In this document: positions 36,584 to 45,803 of the stretch, one piece after another
How the letters are laid out: every line of letters starts with the position of its first letter
Numbering within the stretch: the first letter of the stretch is position 1
Assembly (NCBI RefSeq): GCF_037076565.1
Contig: NZ_AP029028.1
Coordinates: forward strand, 930,001 to 994,000
Length of the DNA: 64,000 nt
From: Herbaspirillum sp. DW155
GTDB lineage: Bacteria > Pseudomonadota > Gammaproteobacteria > Burkholderiales > Burkholderiaceae_D
Reading direction: 5' to 3'
Position numbers and translations under genes: made by a program
Notes under the pieces: model-generated
Seen by the model: the letters and a program-made list of their open reading frames with translations, nothing else
Told to the model about the DNA's origin: nothing
Database searches by the model: none

Positions 36584-37285
36584 ATGAGCACCAAAGTAGC
36601 CCTGATCACCGCCGCCGGCAGCGGCATGGGCGCCGCTGCCGCGCGTCGCCTGGCCGCCGATGGCTTCCAGGTCGGCATCCTGTCTTCCTCCGGCCGTGGC
36701 GAGGCGCTGGCCGCCGAGCTGGGCGGTGTCGGCGTGACCGGATCGAACCAGTCGGTGGCAGACCTGCAGAAACTGGTCGACCAGGCCGTGGCCCGCTGGG
36801 GCCGCGTGGATGTGCTGGTCAACAGCGCCGGCCACGGTCCGCGTGCCCCCATCCTCGACATCACCGATGAAGACTGGCATCGCGGCATGGATACCTATCT
36901 GCTCAACGTGATCCGTCCCACGCGCCTGGTCACGCCGCTGATGCAGGCGCAAGGCGGCGGGGCCATCATCAACATTTCCTCGGCCTGGGCCTTCGAACCC
37001 TCCGACATGTTCCCGACCTCGGCGGTATTTCGCGCCGGACTGGCCGCGTTCACCAAGCTCTTCGCCGACAAGTACGCGCCCGAGAACATCCGCATCAACA
37101 ACGTCCTGCCGGGCTGGATCGACAGCCTGCCGCAGCGCGAGGAACGCCGCGCCGGCGTGCCCATGCAGCGCTACGGCACCAGCGAGGAAGTGGCCGCGAC
37201 CATCGCCTTCCTGGCCTCCAGCGGTGCCGGCTACATCACCGGACAAAACATCCGGGTCGATGGCGGGCTGATGCGTTCGCTGTGA
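36584..37285 (+). CDS. SDR family oxidoreductase
   Basis: A 233-residue classical SDR. The nucleotide-binding motif is TAAGSGMGAAAARRLA (a variant TGxxxGxG), followed by LVNSAGHGPRAP and the C-terminal GYITGQNIRVDGG. In the active-site region the usual YxxxK tyrosine appears replaced: the segment after NISSAWAFEPSDMFP reads TSAVFRAGLAAF, with Phe and Arg where Tyr and Lys normally stand. This suggests a changed or lost dehydrogenase activity. The start at 36584 follows CAAGGAGTTTCC. It stands alone between the MgtC-family gene and an AraC gene, with a terminator after it. Confidence 0.8.
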   Translation: MSTKVALITAAGSGMGAAAARRLAADGFQVGILSSSGRGEALAAELGGVGVTGSNQSVADLQKLVDQAVARWGRVDVLVNSAGHGPRAPILDITDEDWHRGMDTYLLNVIRPTRLVTPLMQAQGGGAIINISSAWAFEPSDMFPTSAVFRAGLAAFTKLFADKYAPENIRINNVLPGWIDSLPQREERRAGVPMQRYGTSEEVAATIAFLASSGAGYITGQNIRVDGGLMRSL

Positions 37286-37316
37286 TACCTGAAATACGCG
37301 AAGCGCTGCAGTGAAG

Positions 37317-37342
37317 ACGGCTCTGCACGGCAGGGCCGTTTT
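37317..37342 (+). terminator. Short terminator after the SDR gene
   Basis: ACGGC and GCCGT pair over a 13-nt loop and are followed by TTTT. The stem is short, so confidence is moderate. Confidence 0.5.
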
Positions 37343-37522
37343 GCTGCTGTGCACCGTATTTCATTCTCATCGCTCTGGCGCGCAAAAAAGTATCAGTCCT
37401 TCTTCGCTGGTGATGTAGAAGCCGCAACCAGACGGGCACTAAGATGCAGCACATGACGAAAACTGCCCACAACGAATGGGCAGATTCAACAAGGAAAATG
37501 CTCTCGGCTGAGAGGAGACACG

Positions 37523-38407
37523 ATGCAGCCCGACCTGGAACTGGTCCATATCCGCAAGGGTGAATCCTTCGCGGCATGGATGCACGGCTACCCCTTCCGT
37601 ACCGTGCGCTGGCACTACCATCCGGAATACGAGATCCACCTCGTCGTGGCGACCTCGGGACGTTTCTACGTCGGCGACCATATCGGCGACTTCGCTCCCG
37701 GCCAGCTGGTGATGACCGGCCCCAATCTGCCGCAGAACTGGATTTCCGACATCGGCCGCGATGAAGTGGTGCCGGTGCGTTCGCTGGTGATCCAGTTCCC
37801 CGAGCAACTGGTGGACCAGTGCGCCGCCAGCATCCCCGAGATGGAAGCCATCATGCCGCTGCTCGAACGCAGCCATCGCGGCCTGCTGTTCGATGCCGCC
37901 ACCAGCGACACGGTACGGCCGCTGATGCAGCGCCTGATCGACCAGCGTGGCCTGAAGCGCCTGGCCCTGTTCTGGGAAATCCTCGACGTACTGGCCAATT
38001 CGCCCGAACCGGAAGTGCTGGCCAGCCTCTCCTACAAGCTCGACCTGTCGGGCGTGAACAGCAGCGGGCTCAACCGCGCCATCGCCTACCTGCGCGAACA
38101 CCTCACCGATGACATCGGCGAGCAGGACCTGGCCGACATGGTGGGCCAAAACCTGAGTACTTTCTCGCGTGCCTTCAAGCGCCATACCGGGACCACCCTG
38201 GTGCGCTACAAGAATCAGCTGCGCGTGGACCTGGCCTGCCTGGCCCTGCTCAACAAGCCGCAGGCGCGCATTACCGACATCTGCTACGAGACGGGTTTTT
38301 CCAATCTCTCCAATTTCAACCGGCACTTTCACAAGATCAAGGGCATGTCGCCCTCGGAGTTCCGCAATACCTTTGCCAGCAATGGCGTCTTTGCCGCCAC
38401 CGGATAG
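37523..38407 (+). CDS. AraC-family regulator of the ribitol operon
   Basis: A 294-residue AraC-type activator. The N-terminal cupin domain contains FRTVRWHYHPEYEIHLVV and GDHIGDFAPGQLVMTGPNLP, consistent with sugar or polyol binding. The C-terminal domain has two helix-turn-helix motifs: EQDLADMVGQNLSTFSRAFK and ITDICYETGFSNLSNFNRHF, followed by KIKGMSPSEFR. The start at 37523 follows GAGAGGAGACACG. It is directly upstream of and co-oriented with the ribitol transport and enzyme genes, 158 nt before the binding-protein gene. Confidence 0.9.
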   Translation: MQPDLELVHIRKGESFAAWMHGYPFRTVRWHYHPEYEIHLVVATSGRFYVGDHIGDFAPGQLVMTGPNLPQNWISDIGRDEVVPVRSLVIQFPEQLVDQCAASIPEMEAIMPLLERSHRGLLFDAATSDTVRPLMQRLIDQRGLKRLALFWEILDVLANSPEPEVLASLSYKLDLSGVNSSGLNRAIAYLREHLTDDIGEQDLADMVGQNLSTFSRAFKRHTGTTLVRYKNQLRVDLACLALLNKPQARITDICYETGFSNLSNFNRHFHKIKGMSPSEFRNTFASNGVFAATG

Positions 38408-38565
38408 TCGCGGCCACCCCGGAGAAATTATTTAAATCATTTCCCCATTCGGGGAAAACGCATTCAGGAAAGCCCCCGCTTTCCCGAACAGGACAGGTGT
38501 TGCCTGTCATCTCGCAACGAGCAATTTCATCATCAGCTACACGACCAACAACAATGGAGACTGCA

Positions 38566-39489
38566 ATGAAGAAAGCACTGACCGCACTGGCCCTGTCGGC
38601 CGCCACCGTAGCCACGCTGGCCGCTTCCCCGGCAAGCGCCCAGGAACTGTCCAGGCTCAAGATCGGCATGAGCTTCCAGGAAATGAACAATCCCTATTTC
38701 GTCTCGATGAAAAAGGCCCTCGATGATGCGGCCAAGTCCTTCGGTGCCAAGGTCATCGTCACCGATGCCGCCCACAACGTGGCCAAGCAGATTGCCGACA
38801 TCGAAGACATGCTGCAGCAGAACATCGACATCCTGCTCATCAATCCGACCGACTCGGCCGGCGTGGAAGCGGCCGTCAAGGCAGCCAAGGCGCGTAACGT
38901 CATCGTGGTGGCGGTCGATGCCAATGCCTCCGGTCCGGTGGACATGTTCGTCGGTTCCAAGAACAAGGACGCCGGTTACCAATCCTGCCGTGCGCTGGCC
39001 GATGCCATCGGCGGCAAGGGCGAGGTGGCCATCCTCGACGGCATTCCCGTGGTACCCATCCTGCAGCGCGTGGAGGGCTGCAAGCAGGCCCTGGGCGAAT
39101 ACAAGGACATCAAACTCGTGGCCACCCAGAACGGCCGCCAGGACCGCTCGGTGGCCTTGGGCGTGGTGGAAAACATGATCCAGTCGCGCCCCAACCTCAA
39201 GGGCATCTTCTCGGTCAATGACGGCGGTGCGATGGGTGCGCTGGCGGCCATCCAGGGCAGCGGCAAGGACATCAAGCTGACCTCGGTGGACGGTGCGCCC
39301 GAAGCCGTCAAGGCCATTGCCGATGGTGGCCCGTTCATCGAAACCACCGCGCAGTTCCCGCGTGACCAGGTGCGCGTGGGTCTGGCGATGGCGCTGGCCA
39401 AGAAGTGGGGCGCGCGCGTGGTGCCCAAGGAAGTGCCCATCGACGTCATGCCGGTGACCAAGAAGAACGCGGCCGGCTTCAGCTGGTAA
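38566..39489 (+). CDS. Sugar-alcohol ABC importer, periplasmic binding protein
   Basis: A 307-residue RbsB-like binding protein. The signal peptide ends at ASA (residue 25), and the mature start is KIGMSFQEMNNPYFVSMKKA, typical of the ribose group. Further blocks are DIEDMLQQNIDILLINPTDS and IFSVNDGGAMGALAAIQGSG. Given the downstream ribitol dehydrogenase and ribulokinase-like kinase, ribitol or a related pentitol is the probable ligand. The ATG at 38566 follows ATGGAGACTGCA; an in-frame upstream ATG inside that site is unlikely. The ATPase gene follows after 58 nt. Confidence 0.9.
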   Translation: MKKALTALALSAATVATLAASPASAQELSRLKIGMSFQEMNNPYFVSMKKALDDAAKSFGAKVIVTDAAHNVAKQIADIEDMLQQNIDILLINPTDSAGVEAAVKAAKARNVIVVAVDANASGPVDMFVGSKNKDAGYQSCRALADAIGGKGEVAILDGIPVVPILQRVEGCKQALGEYKDIKLVATQNGRQDRSVALGVVENMIQSRPNLKGIFSVNDGGAMGALAAIQGSGKDIKLTSVDGAPEAVKAIADGGPFIETTAQFPRDQVRVGLAMALAKKWGARVVPKEVPIDVMPVTKKNAAGFSW

Positions 39490-39547
39490 GTCGCGGGCGC
39501 GCCGGTCATGATCCGTCGCGCCTTCCTTTCCCTCGATGGAGGCAGCC

Positions 39548-41050
39548 ATGCTCCAACTGACTGGTATCAAGAAGAACTTCGGCCCGGTGACGGTGCTGCG
39601 CGGTGTCGATCTGGAGGTGCGCGCCGGTGAGGTCCACGCGCTGCTGGGCGAGAACGGCGCGGGTAAGTCCACGCTGATGAAAATCCTGTGCGGCATCGTC
39701 ACCCCCGATGCCGGCGAGATCCGCATCGATGGACAGGCCTGTCGCTTCGACAGCTATCACGAGGCCATCGCCGCCGGTGTCGGTGTGGTGTTCCAGGAGT
39801 TTTCGCTGATCCCTTATCTGGATGCGGTGGACAACATGTTCCTGGCACGCGAGCTGCGCAGTTCCTTCGGCCTGCTCCAGCGCGCTGCCATGCGGCGTCG
39901 TGCGGCGCAGATCATCGCCCAGCTGGGCGTGGAGATTCCCCTGGACGTGCCGGTCTGCAAGCTCTCGGTGGCGCAGCAGCAGTTCGTCGAGATCGCCAAG
40001 GCGCTGGCACTCGAGGCCCGCATCCTGGTGCTGGATGAACCGACCGCAACGCTTACACCGGGCGAAGTCGAGCATCTCTTCAAGGTCATGCGCGGCCTGC
40101 GCGAGCAGGGTGTGGCGATCATCTTCATCTCGCATCATCTGGAAGAAATCTTCGAGATCTGCGACCGCATCACCGTGCTGCGCGACGGCACGTACATCGG
40201 CACCTGTGCCGTGAGCGAAGTGGATCAGGCGCGCCTGGTGGAGATGATGGTGGGGCGGCGCATCGAGAACTGCTTCCCGCCCAAGCCCGCCGTCGCGCCC
40301 GAGGGCGATGTGGTGCTGGAAGTGGAGGCCTTGCAGCTCAAGCGCAATGGCCCGGTGTCGCGCTTCCGGTTACGACGCGGCGAGATACTGGGCTTTGCCG
40401 GACTGGTCGGCTCGGGTCGTACCGAAACCGTGCTGGCCATGCTGGGCGCGCATCCGTCGGTGCAGTGCAAGCTCACCATGCGTGGCGTGCCGCTGCGCTT
40501 TGCCGATCCGGCACAAGCCCTGCAGGCGGGAATCGGCCTGCTGCCGGAAAGCCGCAAGGAACAAGGGCTCATCACCAGCTTCCCCATCCTGCACAACATC
40601 TCGCTGAACAACTACGGCAAGTATCGCGCGGGCGGTTTTTTCCTGGACCGCCGTCGCGAGGCCGAATCGACCCGCATGGCCATGCAGCGCGTGCGCGTGA
40701 AGGCGCCGGATGCACATGCGCGTGTCGATACGCTCTCCGGCGGCAACCAGCAGAAGGTGGTGATTGCGCGCTGGATCAATCACAACATGCAGGTGCTGAT
40801 CTTCGATGAACCCACGCGCGGCATCGATGTGGGCGCCAAGGCCGAGATCTATCAGCTCATGCGCGAATTCACCGCGCAGGGCTATTCCATCATCATGATT
40901 TCTTCCGAGTTGCCGGAGGTGGTCGGCATGTCCGACCGGGTGTGCGTCTTCAAGGGCGGCGGCATCGTGGCCACCGTCGAAGGCGATGCCGTCACCGCCG
41001 AAGAAATCATGACCCATGCCACCACCGGGAGACTCCACCATGCAGCATGA
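39548..41050 (+). CDS. Sugar-alcohol ABC importer, double ATPase
   Basis: A 500-residue tandem ABC ATPase. Walker A GENGAGKS lies at 34-41 and Walker B is [13 protein letters not shown]; the second half has [10 protein letters not shown], a [16 protein letters not shown] signature and [13 protein letters not shown]. The GGAGG at 39538 serves as ribosome site for the ATG at 39548; an ATG at 39536 overlaps the site and is rejected. The C-terminus overlaps the permease gene by 11 nt. It belongs with the binding protein and permease of the ribitol importer. Confidence 0.9.
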   Translation: MLQLTGIKKNFGPVTVLRGVDLEVRAGEVHALLGENGAGKSTLMKILCGIVTPDAGEIRIDGQACRFDSYHEAIAAGVGVVFQEFSLIPYLDAVDNMFLARELRSSFGLLQRAAMRRRAAQIIAQLGVEIPLDVPVCKLSVAQQQFVEIAKALALEARILVLDEPTATLTPGEVEHLFKVMRGLREQGVAIIFISHHLEEIFEICDRITVLRDGTYIGTCAVSEVDQARLVEMMVGRRIENCFPPKPAVAPEGDVVLEVEALQLKRNGPVSRFRLRRGEILGFAGLVGSGRTETVLAMLGAHPSVQCKLTMRGVPLRFADPAQALQAGIGLLPESRKEQGLITSFPILHNISLNNYGKYRAGGFFLDRRREAESTRMAMQRVRVKAPDAHARVDTLSGGNQQKVVIARWINHNMQVLIFDEPTRGIDVGAKAEIYQLMREFTAQGYSIIMISSELPEVVGMSDRVCVFKGGGIVATVEGDAVTAEEIMTHATTGRLHHAA

Positions 41051-42026
41051 CGCAAATACCCTCGGCAGCGCCCCTGCGCGCGCCGCCTCGCAGGCGCGCT
41101 GGCGCGCTTTCATTCATTCACCGCTGGCACTGCCGCTGGCCGGGCTGGTCGTGGTCTCGCTCCTGATGGGGCTGGCCTCGGACAATTTCTTCACCGTCTC
41201 CAACTGGCTCAACGTGCTGCGCCAGGTGTCCATCGTCGGCATCCTCGCCGTGGGCATGACCTTCGTCATCCTCACCGGCGGCATCGATCTGTCGGTCGGT
41301 GCGGCCATGGCGCTGGCCGGCACCTTGTCGGCCGGGCTCATCGTCAACAGCGGCCTGCCCGCACCGCTGGCACTGCTGGCCGGGGTAGCGCTGGCGGTGG
41401 GCATCGGCCTGCTCAACGGCGCGCTGGTGGCATGGGGGCGCATGCCGGCCATCATCGTCACGCTGGCCACCATGGGCGTGGCACGCGGGGTCGGGCTGAT
41501 CTATTCGGGCGGCTATCCGATCTCGGGTCTGCCCGGCTGGATATCGTGGTTCGGCGTCGGCCGCATCGGCATGATCCCGGTGCCGGTGATCCTGATGCTG
41601 GTGGTCTATGCACTGGCCTGGGTGCTGCTGCAGCGCACGCCCTTCGGTCGCCATGTCTATGCCATCGGCGGCAATGAGATGGCGGCGCGTCTGTCGGGCG
41701 TGAAGACCACGCGCATCAAGCTGGCCGTGTATGCGATTTCCGGTTTTACCTCGGGCGTGGCGGCGATCATCCTGACGGGCCGGCTGATGTCGGGCCAGCC
41801 CAATGCGGGCATGGGCTTCGAGCTGGATGCGATTGCCGCCGTGGTGCTGGGCGGCACCGCCATCGCCGGTGGTCGCGGGCTGGTGGTGGGCACGCTGATC
41901 GGCGCGGTGCTGCTGGGCATTCTCAACAACGGCCTGAACCTGATGGGCATCAATCCCTACCTGCAGGACATCATTCGTGGCGTGATCATCCTGCTGGCCA
42001 TCTATATCGCCAGGGAATGGCGCTGA
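41040..42026 (+). CDS. Sugar-alcohol ABC importer, permease
   Basis: A 328-residue RbsC-family permease with about ten hydrophobic helices. The motif [20 protein letters not shown] occurs near residue 65 and [20 protein letters not shown] near residue 260. I start at 41040, after GGGAGACTCCACC; this overlaps the ATPase stop by 11 nt and gives translational coupling. The ribitol dehydrogenase gene follows after 52 nt with its own good ribosome site. Confidence 0.9.
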   Translation: MQHDANTLGSAPARAASQARWRAFIHSPLALPLAGLVVVSLLMGLASDNFFTVSNWLNVLRQVSIVGILAVGMTFVILTGGIDLSVGAAMALAGTLSAGLIVNSGLPAPLALLAGVALAVGIGLLNGALVAWGRMPAIIVTLATMGVARGVGLIYSGGYPISGLPGWISWFGVGRIGMIPVPVILMLVVYALAWVLLQRTPFGRHVYAIGGNEMAARLSGVKTTRIKLAVYAISGFTSGVAAIILTGRLMSGQPNAGMGFELDAIAAVVLGGTAIAGGRGLVVGTLIGAVLLGILNNGLNLMGINPYLQDIIRGVIILLAIYIAREWR

Positions 42027-42078
42027 GCATTTCCATTCCTTTTTTTCATACTTAATTTCATTCACAAGGAGACAGAAC

Positions 42079-42810
42079 ATGAGCCAATCCCTCGCTGGCA
42101 AGATCGCCGTCATCACCGGGGCCGCCTCGGGCATCGGCCTGGCCACCACCGAAAAACTGCTGGCCAATGGCGTGACGGTGGTGATGGTGGACTGGAATGC
42201 CAAGGCGCTGCAGGAACTGGCAACGCGCCTGGGTCCGCAGGCCATCCCGCAGGTGACCAATCTGCTGGACGCCGACAGTTGCGCAGCGATGGTGCCGGAG
42301 ATCCTCAAGAAGGTCGATCACATCGACATCCTCTACTGCAATGCCGGCACCTACATCGGCGGCGATCTGGTGGACACTACCCCCGAGGCCATCGACAAGA
42401 TGCTCAACCTCAACGTCAACGCCGTGATGAAGAACGTGCATGCGGTGGCACCGCACATGATGGCACGCAAGAGCGGCGACATCATCGTCACCTGCTCGGT
42501 GGCCGGTCATTTCCCCACTTACTGGGAGCCGGTCTATGCCGGTTCCAAATGGGCCATCACCTGCTTCGTGCAGACCATGCGGCGCCAGATGATTCCCCAT
42601 GGCGTGCGCGTCGGCCAGGTCTCGCCCGGCCCGGTGATCTCGGCGCTGCTGGCCGACTGGCCGGAAGAGAACCTGCGCAAGGCCAAGGAATCGGGCAGCC
42701 TCATCGAGCCCTCGGAAGTGGCCGATGCGGTCGAGTACATGCTGACCCGCAACCGCAATGTGACCATCCGCGATATGCTCGTGCTCCCCACCAATTTCGA
42801 TCGCGTGTGA
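42079..42810 (+). CDS. rbtD: Ribitol 2-dehydrogenase (SDR)
   Basis: A 243-residue SDR that tracks Klebsiella ribitol 2-dehydrogenase closely: ITGAASGIGLATTEKLL at the N-terminus, CNAGTYIGGDLVDTTPEAID, MARKSGDIIVTCSVAGHFP, WEPVYAGSKWAITCFVQTMR with the YxxxK active site, and GVRVGQVSPGPVISALLADW. It oxidises ribitol to D-ribulose with NAD+. The start at 42079 follows CAAGGAGACAGAAC. It sits between the importer and the FGGY kinase, just where the pathway predicts. Specificity for another pentitol (xylitol, arabitol) is possible. Confidence 0.88.
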   Translation: MSQSLAGKIAVITGAASGIGLATTEKLLANGVTVVMVDWNAKALQELATRLGPQAIPQVTNLLDADSCAAMVPEILKKVDHIDILYCNAGTYIGGDLVDTTPEAIDKMLNLNVNAVMKNVHAVAPHMMARKSGDIIVTCSVAGHFPTYWEPVYAGSKWAITCFVQTMRRQMIPHGVRVGQVSPGPVISALLADWPEENLRKAKESGSLIEPSEVADAVEYMLTRNRNVTIRDMLVLPTNFDRV

Positions 42811-42856
42811 GTGCGTCAACGCGGCAGGTGGCCCTTTTCCAAACCAGCGAGGAAAG

Positions 42857-44503
42857 ATGGAGACCTATCTGATCGGCATCGATGTAGGCACCGGCTCGGC
42901 CCGGGCCGGTGTGTTCGACCGCAACGGCAAGCTGTACGCCAGCGCCCGGCATGACATCGATCTCTTCCGCGACGAGCGCCGTGCGCGCGTCGAACAATCC
43001 AGTACGCAAATCTGGGCGGCCGTCTGCCATGCAGTGCGCGCAGCGGTCACCAAGGCCGGCATCGATGCGGCCGCCGTCGCCGGCATCGGCGTGGATGCCA
43101 CCTGTTCGCTGGTGGTGCAGGGCGCGCCGGGCGGCGTGGGTGATGCCGCACATCCGGAGCGCGACGTCATCGTGTGGATGGATCACCGGGCGCTGGAGCA
43201 GGCGCAGCGCATCAATGCAGGCGGGCATGCGGTGCTGTCCTATGTGGGCGGCGTGATTTCGCCGGAGATGGAAACGCCCAAGCTGCTGTGGTTGAAGGAA
43301 AACCTGCCGGAGGTGTATCACGGGGCGGCGCAGTTCTTCGATCTCACCGATTTCCTGACCTGGAAGGCGACCGGTTCGCTGCAGCGCTCTTCCTGCACCG
43401 TGACCTGCAAATGGACCTATCTGGCCCATGAAGGACGCTGGGACGCCGACTACTTCCACCGCATCGGCCTGGGCGACCTGGCCGACCAGGGCTTTGCGCG
43501 CATCGGTCAGCAGGTGGTGTGGCCCGGTACGGCGCTGGAGGGGGGATTGTCGGTACAGGCTGCGCAGGAACTGCAATTGCGCCCCGGCATCGCGGTGGCC
43601 GCCGGGCTGATCGACGCCCATGCAGGCGGTGTGGGCACGGTGGCCGCACGCGGCGGTGCGGGGGATGCGGCGGCTTGCATGGCCTACGTGTTCGGCACGT
43701 CTTCCTGCACCATGACCAGCAATGCCGAAGCGGTCTTCGTGCCGGGCGTGTGGGGACCGTATTACAACGCGATGGCACCCGGCATGTGGTTGAACGAAGG
43801 CGGGCAGTCCGCCGCTGGCGCGGCCATCGATCATCTGCTGACCCTGCACCCGGCCGCGCCCGAGGCGCGCCGGCTGGCCGCTGCCGAGGGCATGGACTTG
43901 CCGCAATGGCTGGCTGCGCGTGCGCTGGCCGGCGTGCAACAGCCGGCCGATGCGGTCTGGCTGGCCGGACAGGTCAACGTGGTGCCGGAATTCCTGGGCA
44001 ACCGTTCACCGCTGGCCGATCCGCAGACACGCGCAGTGCTGCTGGGGCTGGGCATGGAGCATGACATCGACAGCCTGGTCGCGCTCTACGTGGCCGGACT
44101 GTGCAGCCTGGGCTACGGCCTGCGCCAGATCATCGAGGCGCAGGCGACATGCGGGGTGCGCGTCGCCAGTATCTCGGTCTCGGGCGGCGCCGGCACCCAT
44201 CCGCTGACGCGCCAGTTGCTGGCCGATGCTACCGGCTTGCCGGTGGAAGTCACTGCCTGCCCTGAACCGGTGCTGCTGGGCTCGGCCATGCTGGCGGCGG
44301 TAGCGACGGGCAGTTATGCGGACCTCAGGACCGCCATGACCGCCATGTCCAGCGTGGCCGGGCGCAATACCCCGACGGGTGAGGCCATCGGCCGCCTGCA
44401 TGAAGCCCGTTATCAGGCCTTTCTCAAGAGCCAGCAACTGGCGCGCGAGGTGCGCGACAGCCTGGCCCCGCTGCTGGCCGCGCAGGCCGCAGGCACTCAC
44501 TGA
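42857..44503 (+). CDS. FGGY-family kinase, probable D-ribulokinase
   Basis: A 548-residue FGGY carbohydrate kinase. The N-terminal phosphate motif is YLIGIDVGTGSARAGVFD; further blocks are IVWMDHRALEQAQRIN, FFDLTDFLTWKATGS, AYVFGTSSCTMTSN and SVSGGAGTHPLTRQLLAD (the FGGY signature region). The length and the GTGSARAG start match the D-ribulokinase/FGGY subgroup. It should phosphorylate D-ribulose to D-ribulose 5-phosphate, which enters the pentose phosphate pathway. It follows the ribitol dehydrogenase gene by 46 nt (site CGAGGAAAG) and precedes a second SDR gene. Confidence 0.88.
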   Translation: METYLIGIDVGTGSARAGVFDRNGKLYASARHDIDLFRDERRARVEQSSTQIWAAVCHAVRAAVTKAGIDAAAVAGIGVDATCSLVVQGAPGGVGDAAHPERDVIVWMDHRALEQAQRINAGGHAVLSYVGGVISPEMETPKLLWLKENLPEVYHGAAQFFDLTDFLTWKATGSLQRSSCTVTCKWTYLAHEGRWDADYFHRIGLGDLADQGFARIGQQVVWPGTALEGGLSVQAAQELQLRPGIAVAAGLIDAHAGGVGTVAARGGAGDAAACMAYVFGTSSCTMTSNAEAVFVPGVWGPYYNAMAPGMWLNEGGQSAAGAAIDHLLTLHPAAPEARRLAAAEGMDLPQWLAARALAGVQQPADAVWLAGQVNVVPEFLGNRSPLADPQTRAVLLGLGMEHDIDSLVALYVAGLCSLGYGLRQIIEAQATCGVRVASISVSGGAGTHPLTRQLLADATGLPVEVTACPEPVLLGSAMLAAVATGSYADLRTAMTAMSSVAGRNTPTGEAIGRLHEARYQAFLKSQQLAREVRDSLAPLLAAQAAGTH

Positions 44504-44517
44504 AAAAGGAAATGAAC

Positions 44518-45243
44518 ATGGAATTTGCCGGAACATCGGTCATCATCACCGGCGCCGGAAAGGGCATCGGCCGCGCCTGCGCGCGGCTGATGGCGCAACG
44601 CGGGGCGCAGGTGATTGCGCTGTCGCGTACGGCGGCGGATCTGGAGAGCCTGCGCGAGGAAATCGGCGGGCGATCGGTGCAGGTCGACCTGGCCGACCCG
44701 GTGGCCGCGCGGCGTGCCATGGAAGAGGCCGGCACGGCCGACTTTCTGATCAACAGCGCCGGCATCAACGTACTGCAAACCAGTACCGGGATGACCGATG
44801 CCGGCTATGAGGCGGTGCTGGGAGTGAACCTGCGGGCGGCCCTCATCACCTGCCAGGCCTTCGCCCTGGCCCGCATCGCCGCCGGTGGGGGCGGGGCCAT
44901 CGTCAACATCACGTCGATTGCCGGCCATCGCGGCTTTGCCGAGCATCTCTGCTATGCCGCCTCCAAGGCCGGTCTGGAAGGGGCGACACGGGTACTGGCC
45001 AAGGAGCTGGGCGCGCATGGCATCCGCGTCAATGCGGTGGCGCCGACCATCACCCTGACCGAACTGGCCGAGGCCGCCTGGAGCGATCCGGCCAAATCGG
45101 CTCCGATGATGGTGCGCCATCCGCTGCAACGCTTCGCCTTGGCCGAAGACGTGGCCCGCAGCATTGCCATGCTGCTTTCTGCGGATGCCGCCATGCTGAC
45201 CGGGGCGGTGGTGCCGGTGGATGGAGGCTTCCTGGCGGTCTAG
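44518..45243 (+). CDS. SDR similar to L-xylulose reductase (second polyol dehydrogenase)
   Basis: A 241-residue SDR resembling dicarbonyl/L-xylulose reductases: ITGAGKGIGRACARLMAQRG, LINSAGINVLQ, GGAIVNITSIAGHRG, active-site YAASK, and the diagnostic AAWSDPAKSAPMMVRHPLQR plus TGAVVPVDGGF. It may let the ribitol operon handle a second pentitol or the ketose from it. I place the start at the ATG at 44518, 7 nt after AAAGGA; the ATG at 44512 is too close to that site. It is the last gene of the operon, followed by a 12-bp hairpin. Confidence 0.85.
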   Translation: MEFAGTSVIITGAGKGIGRACARLMAQRGAQVIALSRTAADLESLREEIGGRSVQVDLADPVAARRAMEEAGTADFLINSAGINVLQTSTGMTDAGYEAVLGVNLRAALITCQAFALARIAAGGGGAIVNITSIAGHRGFAEHLCYAASKAGLEGATRVLAKELGAHGIRVNAVAPTITLTELAEAAWSDPAKSAPMMVRHPLQRFALAEDVARSIAMLLSADAAMLTGAVVPVDGGFLAV

Positions 45244-45256
45244 CCGGTCCAGACGT

Positions 45257-45286
45257 CATCAGGGCGGCCCGAGAGCCGCCCTGATG
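45257..45286. terminator. Hairpin between convergent genes
   Basis: CATCAGGGCGGC, 6-nt loop and GCCGCCCTGATG are perfect 12-bp arms, 13 nt past the SDR stop and 41 nt before the stop of the convergent lipoprotein gene. No T-run on either side; probably a shared terminator. Confidence 0.6.
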
Positions 45287-45327
45287 AAGTTGACGCAGCC
45301 GCGCCAGCTTGTGGTAACCGGTCTGCT

Positions 45328-45543
45328 TCAGCGACCGATCTGGTGTCCGATCACGCCGCCCACGGCCGCGCCGCCCGCCGTACCAATGCCGCTGCCACCG
45401 GTCAGGATGGCGCCGCCCACGGCACCGATGGTGGCGCCGATGGCGGTGTTCTTGTCGCGGGTGCTCATGTTGCTGCAGCCGGTCATGGCGGTCAGCGCGA
45501 TGGCGGTGAAGGAAATGGCAGCGATCTTGTGCAGTGTTTTCAT
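45328..45543 (-). CDS. Small glycine-zipper lipoprotein (OsmB/YMGG-like)
   Basis: A 71-residue envelope protein. The signal peptide leads to a probable lipobox ending at Cys23 (TAMTGC), then a Gly/Ala-rich zipper: NTAIGATIGAVGGAILTGG and GTAGGAAVGGVIGHQIG, two GxxxG-type helices. Such proteins are small envelope-stress or osmotic lipoproteins of the OsmB/SlyB group. The ATG at 45543 follows AGGAAAAAATC; the open frame further upstream is not conserved in character. It is divergent from the exported hydrolase gene across a 260-nt gap with no clear operator, apart from a CTCGAA/TTCGAG dyad at 45667-45682. Confidence 0.8.
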   Translation of the reverse strand: MKTLHKIAAISFTAIALTAMTGCSNMSTRDKNTAIGATIGAVGGAILTGGSGIGTAGGAAVGGVIGHQIGR

Positions 45544-45803
45544 GATTTTTTCCTGATCGTAAGGTTCAAACGTGTTCCGGATGTTCTTGAATGAGGGTCC
45601 GGCTGGCGCATGCTGCCCCAAGGGAGCCGGCACACGGGAGCGGGTATGGCAATAGACCGGCCCTTTCTCGAAAAAATTCGAGATGCAACACGTTCTCTTA
45701 CAGTTGTTACATACTCTGGCCTGCGCCGTATCGGCCCTTGGGAAGAGGGCGATCCGACGTGCTTGCAGTTGTTTCTTCCACGACAAACAGACCAGAGAGC
45801 CTC

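Noticed and set aside
39536..39547. ATG four codons upstream of the ribitol ATPase start
   Set aside because: It overlaps the GGAGG that serves as ribosome site for the ATG at 39548.
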